Assembly: GCF_028622115.1 (NCBI RefSeq)
Contig: NZ_CP097263.1
Coordinates: forward strand, 1,922,001-1,986,000
Source: Kutzneria chonburiensis
Lineage (GTDB): Bacteria; Actinomycetota; Actinomycetes; Mycobacteriales; Pseudonocardiaceae
Length of the DNA: 64,000 bases
Direction of reading: 5' to 3'
Position numbers and translations under genes: made by a program. The notes beneath the pieces were generated by a model. That model was not told the DNA's origin. It did no database searches and saw nothing but the letters and a program-made list of their open reading frames with translations. Below, piece after piece: positions 18,191-26,251 of the stretch. Position 1 is the first letter of the stretch. Each line of letters opens with the position of its first letter.

Positions 18191-19028
18191 CCGAATGCCG
18201 GAACTCGCCCGGCGTCGTCCCGGTGTGGCGGGTGAAGAACTTGCCGAAGTTGGTGGGTTCGCTGAACCCCAGTCGCCGGGCGATGGCGGCCACGGGCTCG
18301 TCGGTGTGCGCGAGCAGCCGGCGAGCCTCCAGCGCTACCCGCTCGTCGATCACGTGCTTGACCGGTTGTCCGGTGGCGGCCAGGCAGGCGCGGGTGAGCG
18401 TGCGCACGGTATACCCGAGCCGCTGCGCGTAATCCTCGGCGCGACGGGTCGTCCGGTACGAGCGCGCCAGCTCGGCCCGGAACCGGGCGTACGGCTCGCC
18501 GCCGGCGTGCGGGTCGTCGGCCTCGTCCGGGCGCGGCAGCCGGTCGATCTGGAGCAGCAGCGCGGCCAGCAGGAACTGGAGGATCTCCGTCGAGACGAGC
18601 CCGTCGCCCCGGGTGAACTCGGCCCGCAGCTGGTCGAGCAGCGCGGCGACGAGGGTGTGGTCGGGGCCGGCGTCGAGCTGCCAGCAGACCGGTCCTGACC
18701 AGTCGGCGACCAGGCGGTCGGCCCCGCTGAACGGGGCCGGGAAGGCGGACGTGAACAGCACGTGCGGGCCGTTCATCGCGCCCGACCAGTCATAGCGCTG
18801 CACCTGGCCCGGCCGGATCCACAGCAGCGTGCCCGGGCGGCAGGGGTACGTGGTGAAGTCGGCCGCCCGGTCGCCGTGGCCCTCGGTGACGAGGTTGATG
18901 GTGTGGAAATCCGTGCGGTGCACCGCATCGGGCAGTTCCATCCGGCCGCGCAGGGTGGCGAGGTCGGTGACCTCGAAGCCGGCCCCGCCCGCGTCGGGCG
19001 GGTTGAAGCCGTACTCCGGGATCGACAT
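18171..19028 (-). CDS. AraC-family transcriptional regulator
   Basis: About 285 residues. The N-terminal cupin-like sensor domain (HRTDFHTINLVTEGHGDRAADFTTYPCRPG) is followed by a two-helix-turn-helix AraC domain in the last 100 residues (YAQRLGYTVRTLTRACLAAT, then IARRLGFSEPTNFGKFF). The ATG at 19028 has an AGGAG site. It is divergent from the MBL-fold gene at 19146, with 117 bases between them, and probably controls it. The cupin type and neighbours suggest a small-molecule stress or catabolic signal rather than polysaccharide. Confidence 0.92.
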   Translation of the reverse strand: MSIPEYGFNPPDAGGAGFEVTDLATLRGRMELPDAVHRTDFHTINLVTEGHGDRAADFTTYPCRPGTLLWIRPGQVQRYDWSGAMNGPHVLFTSAFPAPFSGADRLVADWSGPVCWQLDAGPDHTLVAALLDQLRAEFTRGDGLVSTEILQFLLAALLLQIDRLPRPDEADDPHAGGEPYARFRAELARSYRTTRRAEDYAQRLGYTVRTLTRACLAATGQPVKHVIDERVALEARRLLAHTDEPVAAIARRLGFSEPTNFGKFFTRHTGTTPGEFRHSVTAGDR

Positions 19029-19145
19029 CGGGCCGCTCCTGTCCGATTTTGACCATTGCCGGTCGTCAGCGTACCTCGCCCGTTCGGCGTGTCCGGGACG
19101 AGAGTGTCGGCGAACCACCCCGCTCGACCACCCAGGGAGCTCATC

Positions 19146-19925
19146 ATGTTCGGCACCATCACCGTCCTCGACCGGGGTGCGGTCCGCATCCACACCTACG
19201 TGGCTCCGGACGACAGCGTGAACGTCACCACGCACCTGATCGAGACCCCGAACCGGATCATCGCGGTGGACGGGCAGTTCCTGGCGGGCTACGCCGACGA
19301 GGTCGTGGCCTACGCGCACACCATCGGCAAGCCGCTGGACCGGCTGATCGTCACGCACGCCCACCCGGACCACTACTACGGCGCGGCCCGCTTCGGCGCG
19401 CCGATCCACGCCCTGGCCGCTGTGCGGGACCAGATCGCCGCGCTGGGCGACGCCCTGGACCCGACCGGCGCCACCGTGCTGGCCGCCGATGTCACGCCCA
19501 CGGTCGAGGTGGTGCCGGGCAGCGAGGTGATCGACGGTATTCCCTTCGTGTTCGAGGCGTACTCGGGTGGCGAGGCGGCCGACGAGCTGGTGATCAAGCT
19601 GCCGGCGCAGCGGGTGCTCGTCGCGCAGGACCTGGTGTATCACGACATTCACCTGTTCCTGGGCAACAACGACATCGCCGGCTGGCGGCAGGCGCTGGAC
19701 AAGCTGGCCGTCGACGGCGCCTACGACGCCGTCCTGGCCGGGCACGGCGCGCCGGCCGGCCCCGAGGTATTCGCGGAATTGCAGCGATACCTGGACGATG
19801 CGGGCGTGCTGCTCGGCGACGACGGCGACGCGTACAAGGCGGCAATCATCCGTCGGTATCCGAACTACTCCGGCCGGCTCCTGATTGACATCGCCAACGG
19901 ATACCTGTTCGGCACCGGACATTGA
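19146..19925 (+). CDS. MBL-fold metallohydrolase
   Basis: About 259 residues with no signal peptide. The zinc motif is intact: THAHPDHYYG (H71, H73, D75, H76), with a later AQDLVYHD metal-bridging aspartate and an AGHG histidine. The ATG at 19146 follows a GGGAG site. It is divergent from the AraC regulator and upstream of a related but altered MBL-fold gene. The substrate is unknown; proteins of this size include lactonases and thioesterase-like hydrolases. Confidence 0.85.
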   Translation: MFGTITVLDRGAVRIHTYVAPDDSVNVTTHLIETPNRIIAVDGQFLAGYADEVVAYAHTIGKPLDRLIVTHAHPDHYYGAARFGAPIHALAAVRDQIAALGDALDPTGATVLAADVTPTVEVVPGSEVIDGIPFVFEAYSGGEAADELVIKLPAQRVLVAQDLVYHDIHLFLGNNDIAGWRQALDKLAVDGAYDAVLAGHGAPAGPEVFAELQRYLDDAGVLLGDDGDAYKAAIIRRYPNYSGRLLIDIANGYLFGTGH

Positions 19926-19932
19926 GTCGTCG

Positions 19933-19953
19933 AACGCGAGTTCTCTTCGCGTT
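19933..19953 (+). terminator. Small hairpin after the MBL-fold gene
   Basis: AACGCGA at 19933-19939 pairs with TCGCGTT at 19947-19953 across a seven-base loop, eight bases past the stop codon. It is short and has no T-tract, so it is a weak candidate. Confidence 0.4.
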
Positions 19954-20096
19954 GATGGTGGACATGAATTTACGGTGACAGGCTTGAGCCGGAGGAATTC
20001 CGGTGGTTATGGTCCACCTGCCCCAGCAGCGGTGTCGAATGAATCGAAAGCGCCATAACCTCTCGGTTGAGCACTCCTCACGTATGGAGCCCCGGC

Positions 20097-20903
20097 ATGA
20101 GTGATCTCCACTTCACCGTACTCGACCTCGATTTCCCGGTCGGGTCGAAGAACAAGACCGCGACCCTGGTGACCGGCGGGCACGACGCGCTGCTGGTGGA
20201 CGCCGGCTTCACGCGCGCCGACGGTCACCGGATCGTCGCCGCCGTGCTGGACTCCGGCCGAAGACTCACCACGGTGTTCATCAGCCACGGCGATCCGGAC
20301 TTCTACTTCGGCGCCGAAGTGATCGCCGACGCGTTCCCGGACGCGGTGTTCGTCGCCACGCCACCGGTCATCGACCACATCACGCATTCCTACCAGGCCA
20401 AGCTCAAGGCGTGGGAGGCGCTGGGCCCGAACCTGCCGACGCGGCTGGTCGAGCTGACGCCGCTGCTCGGGGACCTGGTGCTGGAGAGCTATTTCTTCCA
20501 GCTGCGCGGCGGGGTCGACCCGCTGCCGGATCGGCACTACCTCTGGCAGTACGAACATCGGGCGATTCTCGGCGGCGTGCTGCTATTCGCACACGAGCAT
20601 GTGTGGCTGGCCGACACGCCGAAAACGGCGCAGCGCGTCGCATGGGACGCCCTGCTGAAGGAGATGGCCGCGCTGGAACCGCAGCTGGTCGTGGCCGGAC
20701 ATCGCCTGCCGGCCGCGCCGGCCGACGCCGCGGCGATCGCCGACACCCGGGAGTACCTGGTGGCGTTCGAGGAGGAACTGGCCGCGGCGCCCGACGGTGC
20801 GGCGCTGACCGAGGCGCTGCTGGAACGCTTTCCCGATCACGGCATGGTGATCGCGGCGCAGATCGGCGCCAGGGTCGCCAAGGGCGAGATGATCTGGGCA
20901 TGA
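20097..20903 (+). CDS. MBL-fold-like protein with altered metal motif
   Basis: About 268 residues of MBL-superfamily shape (ATLVTGGHDALLVDAGF, VFISHGDPDFYFG, then VVAGHRLP). The metal motif is changed: the usual HxHxDH reads H64-G-D66-P-D68-F69, so two histidine ligands are replaced by Asp and Phe. It may bind one metal or none, or use another chemistry. The ATG at 20097 is the first with a plausible upstream site. It is followed with a four-base overlap by an NTF2-like gene, so the two probably act together. Confidence 0.78.
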   Translation: MSDLHFTVLDLDFPVGSKNKTATLVTGGHDALLVDAGFTRADGHRIVAAVLDSGRRLTTVFISHGDPDFYFGAEVIADAFPDAVFVATPPVIDHITHSYQAKLKAWEALGPNLPTRLVELTPLLGDLVLESYFFQLRGGVDPLPDRHYLWQYEHRAILGGVLLFAHEHVWLADTPKTAQRVAWDALLKEMAALEPQLVVAGHRLPAAPADAAAIADTREYLVAFEEELAAAPDGAALTEALLERFPDHGMVIAAQIGARVAKGEMIWA

Positions 20904-21298
20904 GCGAGCACACGCTGGCCGCGGTGGTGCGGCGGCAGTACCTGGCCGCGGCGGCCGGCGACCTGGAAGCGTTGCGGGCCACGCTCGCCCCGGATGTCGA
21001 GTGGACGGAGATGGCCGGGTTCCCGCTGGCCGGCACCTACCGCACGCCGGAGGACGTCACCGCCAACGTGATGGAGAAGCTGACGCAGGACTGGGAAGAC
21101 TGGACCGCGCACGACGACAGCTATGTGGTCGACGGCGAGAACGTCGTCGTGCTGGCCCGGTACACCGCGGTGAACCGGGCCACCGGGAAACTGCTGAACG
21201 TGCGGGTGGCCCACCACTTCGTGGTGCGCGGTGGGCTGATCGTCCGGTTCGAACAGTTCGTCGACACCGCCCTGGTGCGGGCGGCCATGGCCGACTGA
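20900..21298 (+). CDS. SnoaL/NTF2-like small protein
   Basis: About 132 residues in the cone-shaped NTF2 pattern of the ketosteroid-isomerase/SnoaL group (RQYLAAAAGDLEALRATLAPDVEWTEMAG, later GGLIVRFEQFVDTALV). Its ATG overlaps the previous stop (ATGA). Such proteins are isomerases, hydrolases or binding proteins for small lipophilic compounds; the sequence does not say which. With the upstream MBL-like gene it forms a two-gene unit that ends at a clear hairpin. Confidence 0.82.
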   Translation: MSEHTLAAVVRRQYLAAAAGDLEALRATLAPDVEWTEMAGFPLAGTYRTPEDVTANVMEKLTQDWEDWTAHDDSYVVDGENVVVLARYTAVNRATGKLLNVRVAHHFVVRGGLIVRFEQFVDTALVRAAMAD

Positions 21299-21302
21299 CG
21301 GC

Positions 21303-21338
21303 GGGGGCCGGGAATCCTGCACCAGATTCCCGACCCCC
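21303..21338. terminator. Hairpin between convergent genes
   Basis: GGGGGCCGGGAATC at 21303-21316 pairs with GATTCCCGACCCCC at 21325-21338 with one mismatch, followed by TTT. It lies between the NTF2-like gene and the end of the minus-strand glycosidase operon and can serve both. Confidence 0.7.
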
Positions 21339-21373
21339 TTTCGTCGACCCGAACCCGCCGCCGGGCCGACGAG

Positions 21374-23506
21374 TCAGGAGACGGCGATGACCGCGTTGTG
21401 GTCGCCGCCCGGCGTGACGCTCACGGTGAACAGGTGGGTGGAAGCGTTGTAGGACACCGTGCCGGCGCTGCCGTCGGTCGCCGTCACCTGCGGGGCCGAC
21501 GGGGCGTAACCGTGCAGGGTGACCGACTTCTCGCTGGATGCGAACGCCACCGTGGCGTGCACTGTGCCGTTGTCCGACAGCTGCGAGATTCGCTTGCCGC
21601 CCAACGACACGAACTTGCCGGCGTCGCCGAGGAAGGCGATCCCGGACTGTCCGACCGGTGCGATCACGTAGTACGAGCCGGAGTTGACCGTGTCGGTGAA
21701 GGTGCCGCCGGCCGGCACGATCTTGCCGGTGCCGGTGAAGTAGTTGTACACGTAGGCGTCGCCGGCCACCCCGACGTTGCTCGGGCTGAAGCCGACCGCC
21801 TGGGAGCCGTTGTTGCGGGCATAGGCGAAGACGTAGCCGTCGCGCAGTCCATTGTGGTCGGTGTAGGTGCCGGCCACCATCGGCGCGCTCGAGTTCTGCG
21901 CCACCGCCGGGTAGACGGAGTCCAGCGGCACCAGCGAGACGTCCGGCTTGACGATCACGCCGTCGCCGCGGACCGTCTTGGCCAGGTTCGACACGCTCTC
22001 CTTGCCGATCGCGTCACCCACGCCGACCATGCCGCCGGACAGCGTGGACAGCACCAGGTTGTTGGTCTCGGTGCTCATGAAGACGTCGGTCCACGGCCAT
22101 TCGCCCAGCGCGCCGGCCATCCGCGAGTCGAACAGGAACGTGTCCCACTTGCTCCGGTCGAACCGGTCAAGGCTGACCCTGGTCGTCTGGAGGTTCTGGT
22201 ACTGCGTGCTCTGGAGGTTGTTCCATGGCAACGCCATGCAGTACTGGAGGGTGACATTGTCCGCGGCGGCCGAGTGGGCCATGTTGCCGAGGAAGGCGTT
22301 GGGGTCGCTGAGGTTGTAGTGCGGCTGGGCATCGGCGGACAGCCAGTCCTGCTCGTACGTGACGACCCCGGAGTTGGCCAGGTAGCTCATGGTGCTGTTC
22401 CAGAAGTTCGGGTCCGTGATCACGGAGCCGGACATCGAGTACTGCCCGTGGTAGGGACTGGACGGGTCGATCCACCGGGCGTGCGTGATCAGCGGGAGGT
22501 TGACCTGTTTCTGGAACGCGGCCAGCCCGCCGGGGAACAGATCCGGTGCGGCGCGGTAGGTGTACTCGCCGCCGCGGTTGGTTCCATTGCCCTGCCAGCT
22601 GTTCGACGACCCCTTCGGATACCACCAGCTGTCCAGCTGCATGTAACCCAACGGAATCCCGCGTGAGGCGAAGTCCTGGGCGACGGCGGTCAGCGTGCCG
22701 GCATACCCCTTGGACGTATCGTAGTTGTAGTAGTAGGTGGCGCCGTTGTCCGTCCAGTAGCCCAGCTTGTTGAGCGTGGCGTTGGCGTCATTGGCGATCG
22801 TGTGCTTCCCGCCCAGCGCCATCAGCGCCGAACCCCAAGTGCCATAGGTGTTGTTGACGCCGTCACCCAGCGCCAGCACCGTGCGGTGGGTGAAGTTCGC
22901 CGGCAGCGTCGACACGCCGGAGATGATGCCGGCCGCCACAGTGTTGCTACTGCTGCGAGTCAGGTTCGCCACCGCGAAGTTGTCGGCGGCGGATATCAGG
23001 TAGCCGTGGTTCTGCGCGTCGAACGTCAACAGTGGACTGTCGTGGGCCACCGATCCGTTGAACTGGTACGGGGACCAGGCCGCGTCCTGAAAGGACTCGT
23101 GGTAGGGCAGCGCGGGCGCGGCCAGCGACGGGAACGGCGTGCCGGTGTTGGCCGCTGAGGTCGTGTTGGTAGCGCTGAACAGCACCACCGGAGTGTTCTG
23201 GTACACCCGGATGCTGGCCGTGCGCCGCACGCTGTCGGTGTAGGCGAAGTCGATCTCCTGGTACGGGCCGACAGCGTCGCTACCGGATGCGTTGCTCTGG
23301 CTGGTGACCGGGTGGCCGACGCCGCCGGTGAACGTCCAGGCGGCCGGCTGGGTGGTGTGGAGCTGGTAGCTGCCGTCGGCGGCCACGGACGCGGTGATCC
23401 CGGACGCGGCGACCTTGGCCGGCGGCGTCTGGGCGCTGGCTGTGCCGCCGGTGCACGCCAGGCCGGCGACCAGCAGCGCCGCCACCGGAAGAGTGAGCTT
23501 GTTCAT
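21374..23506 (-). CDS. Secreted putative glycoside hydrolase of unassigned family
   Basis: About 710 residues with a Sec signal peptide (MNKLTLPVAALLVAGLACTG...ASA). An N-terminal beta-rich domain to about residue 240 is followed by a TIM-barrel-like region with aromatic, acidic strand ends of a retaining glycosidase: LGYWTDNGATYYYNYD, GYMQLDSWWYPKG, VVTYEQDWLSADAQ and a later RVSLDRFDRSKWD, then a beta C-domain. The layout is reminiscent of clans GH-D and GH31-like enzymes, but no family signature is convincing. The ATG at 23506 has a GGAGA site. It is the last gene of the GH30-GH54-GH54-GH29 operon, so a side-chain-removing activity on arabinan, xylan or arabinogalactan is likely. Confidence 0.7.
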   Translation of the reverse strand: MNKLTLPVAALLVAGLACTGGTASAQTPPAKVAASGITASVAADGSYQLHTTQPAAWTFTGGVGHPVTSQSNASGSDAVGPYQEIDFAYTDSVRRTASIRVYQNTPVVLFSATNTTSAANTGTPFPSLAAPALPYHESFQDAAWSPYQFNGSVAHDSPLLTFDAQNHGYLISAADNFAVANLTRSSSNTVAAGIISGVSTLPANFTHRTVLALGDGVNNTYGTWGSALMALGGKHTIANDANATLNKLGYWTDNGATYYYNYDTSKGYAGTLTAVAQDFASRGIPLGYMQLDSWWYPKGSSNSWQGNGTNRGGEYTYRAAPDLFPGGLAAFQKQVNLPLITHARWIDPSSPYHGQYSMSGSVITDPNFWNSTMSYLANSGVVTYEQDWLSADAQPHYNLSDPNAFLGNMAHSAAADNVTLQYCMALPWNNLQSTQYQNLQTTRVSLDRFDRSKWDTFLFDSRMAGALGEWPWTDVFMSTETNNLVLSTLSGGMVGVGDAIGKESVSNLAKTVRGDGVIVKPDVSLVPLDSVYPAVAQNSSAPMVAGTYTDHNGLRDGYVFAYARNNGSQAVGFSPSNVGVAGDAYVYNYFTGTGKIVPAGGTFTDTVNSGSYYVIAPVGQSGIAFLGDAGKFVSLGGKRISQLSDNGTVHATVAFASSEKSVTLHGYAPSAPQVTATDGSAGTVSYNASTHLFTVSVTPGGDHNAVIAVS

Positions 23507-23559
23507 CAGGGGCGTCTCCGAACAGTGTGATGAGGTGGTGGCGGCGACGAAAACGGGGC

Positions 23560-25098
23560 TCAGCCGGGAATCGGACCGGAGAAGGTCAGCTTCACGACGT
23601 AGGCGAGGGCGTTGAAGGGCGCGGTCGCGGACGGCATCGTGAAATGGAGTCCCGCGCTGTCCTGTGTCGGCCGGGGCAGCGTGAGGTAGCTGCCGGTGAC
23701 GTTGTTCAGCAGCTGCGCTGAGACCAGCGTGCCGAGGTTGAGGCGGCTCGACGTCAGCGTGCTGACGGTCATCGTCCCGCCCTGCCAGCCCAACGCGGTC
23801 GCGTACAGCACCTTGCTGTCGGTGCTGCGGGTGAAGCGGATATCCTGCGGTGTACCGGGTTTGGGGCCGGTGAACGAGCCGCCGCCCATCTTGGTCGGGC
23901 CCTCGCCGTAGGAACTCCAGGCCCGGGTGCCGTAGATCGACTCGCCGAACCGGCCGAGGTAGTCGCCGATGGTGAGCAGGATGCTCTGCTGGCCGGCCGG
24001 AATGGTGCCGTCGGCCATCGGCGCGATGTTCAGGATCGTGGTGCCGCCCTTGCTGACCCGGTCGATGATCGAGTGCAGGATCGCCTTGGCCGCGTAGTAG
24101 CCGATGCCGTTGGTGTAGCACCAGCTCGAGCTGGAGATGCTGTCGTCGGTCTCCCAGTACGGCGTCAGCAGCCCGGCCGGACCGCCACGCTCGTAGTCGA
24201 ACACCTCGCCGCGATTGTCGAGGCCGTCCTTGTAGGTGGCGACCACGTCCTTGTTCCAGGACACGGCCTTGTTGTAGTAGTACGAAAGGAAGTTCAGCCG
24301 CTGCGACTCGGTCACCCGGGACAGGTCGAAGTCCTGGTAGATCAGGTCGGGCTGGTAGCCGTCGATGACCTCACGCAGCTTGTCGTACCACAGCTGGTTC
24401 TCCGCGGTCGTGCCGAGCTGCCCGTACAGCTTTTTCAGCGTGGTCGTGGACTGCGCCGGCACGTGGTCGTAGTACCCGTTGAAGTGGTAGGCGTGGTGCA
24501 GGGCGCACATGAATTTCAGGCCCTGCCCGCGGATCGCCTGCCCGTGCAGGCCGACCAGGTCCAACTTGGGGCCGGTCCGCACCGAGTTCCACTCGTTGGC
24601 CTGGCTGTTCCACATCGAGTACCCGTCGTGGTGCTCGGCCACCGGGCCGGCGAACTTCGCGCCGGCCGCCTTGAACAGCTGGGCCCACGCGGTGGGATCG
24701 AATTTCCCGCCCGCGGACACCAGCTTCGGCGCGAACTGGGTGAAGTGGCCCGACTTGTCGTTGGCCCCGTTGATGAAGTTGTGGTACGGCCAGGCCGTCG
24801 GGCTGCCGTAGGTGTTGACGTGGTGGGTGTTGCAGCTGTCACCGGAGATGTACATCCGGCGCGGGTACCACTCGTTGCCGTAGGCCGGCACGCTGAAGAC
24901 GCCCCAGTGGTAGTAGATGCCGAACTTGGCGTCCTGGAACCAGGTCGGGGCCGGTGGATGCTGGTCGACCGAGGCCCAGGTCGGGGTGTAGCTGCTCGGG
25001 CCGGTGGTCGCGGCGGCATCGGGGGCGAAGCGCAGCAGGCCGAACGCGGTGGCGGTGCCGGCAGCGGCGAGCAGGGTGCGACGGTTGATCGGGGACAT
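23560..25098 (-). CDS. Secreted GH29 alpha-L-fucosidase-like enzyme
   Basis: About 512 residues with a twin-arginine signal (INRRTLLAAAGTATAFGLL). The GH29 catalytic domain shows FGIYYHWGVFSVPAYGNEWY, AEHHDGYSMW and the nucleophile aspartate D256 in LIYQDFD; a later KGGTTILNIAPMADGTIP segment is typical, and a beta-sandwich ends the protein. GH29 enzymes remove alpha-L-fucose, though relatives act on other deoxy sugars. The start is ATG 25098 (MSPINRR) rather than the GTG nine bases upstream, because AAGG is better placed. Gaps to neighbours are 53 and 69 bases on the same strand, within one operon. Confidence 0.88.
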   Translation of the reverse strand: MSPINRRTLLAAAGTATAFGLLRFAPDAAATTGPSSYTPTWASVDQHPPAPTWFQDAKFGIYYHWGVFSVPAYGNEWYPRRMYISGDSCNTHHVNTYGSPTAWPYHNFINGANDKSGHFTQFAPKLVSAGGKFDPTAWAQLFKAAGAKFAGPVAEHHDGYSMWNSQANEWNSVRTGPKLDLVGLHGQAIRGQGLKFMCALHHAYHFNGYYDHVPAQSTTTLKKLYGQLGTTAENQLWYDKLREVIDGYQPDLIYQDFDLSRVTESQRLNFLSYYYNKAVSWNKDVVATYKDGLDNRGEVFDYERGGPAGLLTPYWETDDSISSSSWCYTNGIGYYAAKAILHSIIDRVSKGGTTILNIAPMADGTIPAGQQSILLTIGDYLGRFGESIYGTRAWSSYGEGPTKMGGGSFTGPKPGTPQDIRFTRSTDSKVLYATALGWQGGTMTVSTLTSSRLNLGTLVSAQLLNNVTGSYLTLPRPTQDSAGLHFTMPSATAPFNALAYVVKLTFSGPIPG

Positions 25099-25167
25099 TG
25101 CGGACACCTTTCGGGCAGGGCTTCGCGGCGTGACGGCCGCCGCAGGCGGCGGCCGTCACGGGATCGG

Positions 25168-26220
25168 TCAGCGGTATCCGGCGGAGACGACGTTGGCCTG
25201 CACCGCGTTCTCGGTGGCGTCGGACGGATAGCCCGACGTCATCACGCCTTCGTAGAAGGTGCCGGCGGAGCCGTGGCTGTTGTCGCCACCGATGCCGAGG
25301 ATGATCGCGCCCTGCTTGCGCATCGGGTTGTAGCCCGAGACGTTGGGGCGCTTGCCGTCGTAGAACGTCGACACGCCGCCGGACTGCGCGTTGGCGCCGC
25401 GGATGGCCCAGTGGTTGGCGCCGCCCTTGACGATGGCTGTCAGGTAGCGGTTGCTTATCGTCGGGTCGTTGGCGTTGTAGTGCTGGTTCACGCCGGAGAA
25501 CAGGCCGTTCTCCAGGTCGGCCATGATCCACGGGCCGTTGCCGGCGCCGTAGCCCCAGACCTTGATCTTCCCGAAGTAGATCGCTTCCATGGTGCCGTTG
25601 CCGTCGTCACGGGAGTTGGTCTCGGCGTTGCCGTAGTCGAAGCAGCAGCCGCCGTTGGAGTGCGTGCCGTCGAGGATGGCGTACATGCCCTCGGGCTGGT
25701 CGCCGGTGGCGATGCCGTTGGTCTTGTTGTTGCGGTAGCCCGTTCCCGGGGCGACGAAGACGCCGTAGGCCTTGTGCCCGCCGACCGTGGTCGGCGCGGC
25801 GGTGGCGTTCGCGAGGTTGTCGTAGCCGCCCGCCGCGGGACCCTGGAAACCGCCGGGCGGCGCCTGGGTCAGGTTGTTGCCACGGCCCGACTGGTCGTAT
25901 ATCACGGTGATCAGACAGGTCGTGTTGGCGCAGAAGGAATCCTGCGCGGCGGCGTTGGCGTAGCCGCCGGCCGAAAGCAGGCCGATGTTGGCGGTGTGGC
26001 TGTCCGAACTGCGCCGGACCTGGTACAGCGGGCCGTTGTAGGCCGAGTAGAGGGCCCGGGTGGTGCTGTGCGCGGCTACGCACGGTGTGCCGCCGGCCGC
26101 GTAGATGTCGCACGGGCCGCTGCCGGCCGCCGAAGCCGTCTGTGCTCCGACGACGCCCACACCGGTGAGGGCGAGGCCGACAGCCGCGGAGGTGACTGCC
26201 AGCCTTCCGAACTTCCGCAC
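25168..26220 (-). CDS. Secreted GH54 alpha-L-arabinofuranosidase, copy 1
   Basis: About 350 residues. A signal peptide ending near QTASAA is followed by a GH54 catalytic domain (GPCDIYAAGGTPCVAAHSTT). Likely nucleophile and acid/base are E237 in ADLENGLF and D313 in GIGGDNSHG, by analogy with fungal AbfB. The CBM42 that usually follows in GH54 proteins is absent. The start is GTG 26220 behind an AAGGGAG site. It removes arabinofuranose side chains from arabinoxylan or arabinan. The next gene upstream is a paralogue 31 bases away. Confidence 0.92.
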   Translation of the reverse strand: MRKFGRLAVTSAAVGLALTGVGVVGAQTASAAGSGPCDIYAAGGTPCVAAHSTTRALYSAYNGPLYQVRRSSDSHTANIGLLSAGGYANAAAQDSFCANTTCLITVIYDQSGRGNNLTQAPPGGFQGPAAGGYDNLANATAAPTTVGGHKAYGVFVAPGTGYRNNKTNGIATGDQPEGMYAILDGTHSNGGCCFDYGNAETNSRDDGNGTMEAIYFGKIKVWGYGAGNGPWIMADLENGLFSGVNQHYNANDPTISNRYLTAIVKGGANHWAIRGANAQSGGVSTFYDGKRPNVSGYNPMRKQGAIILGIGGDNSHGSAGTFYEGVMTSGYPSDATENAVQANVVSAGYR

Positions 26221-26251
26221 GGATGTGCTCCCTTCTCTGTGACGATGTCCG

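Noticed and set aside
17807-21298. A small secondary-metabolite cluster (MBL-fold, SnoaL-like, AraC)
   Set aside because: No core biosynthetic enzyme (PKS, NRPS, terpene cyclase or similar) is present, so the SnoaL-like fold alone is not evidence of a cluster.
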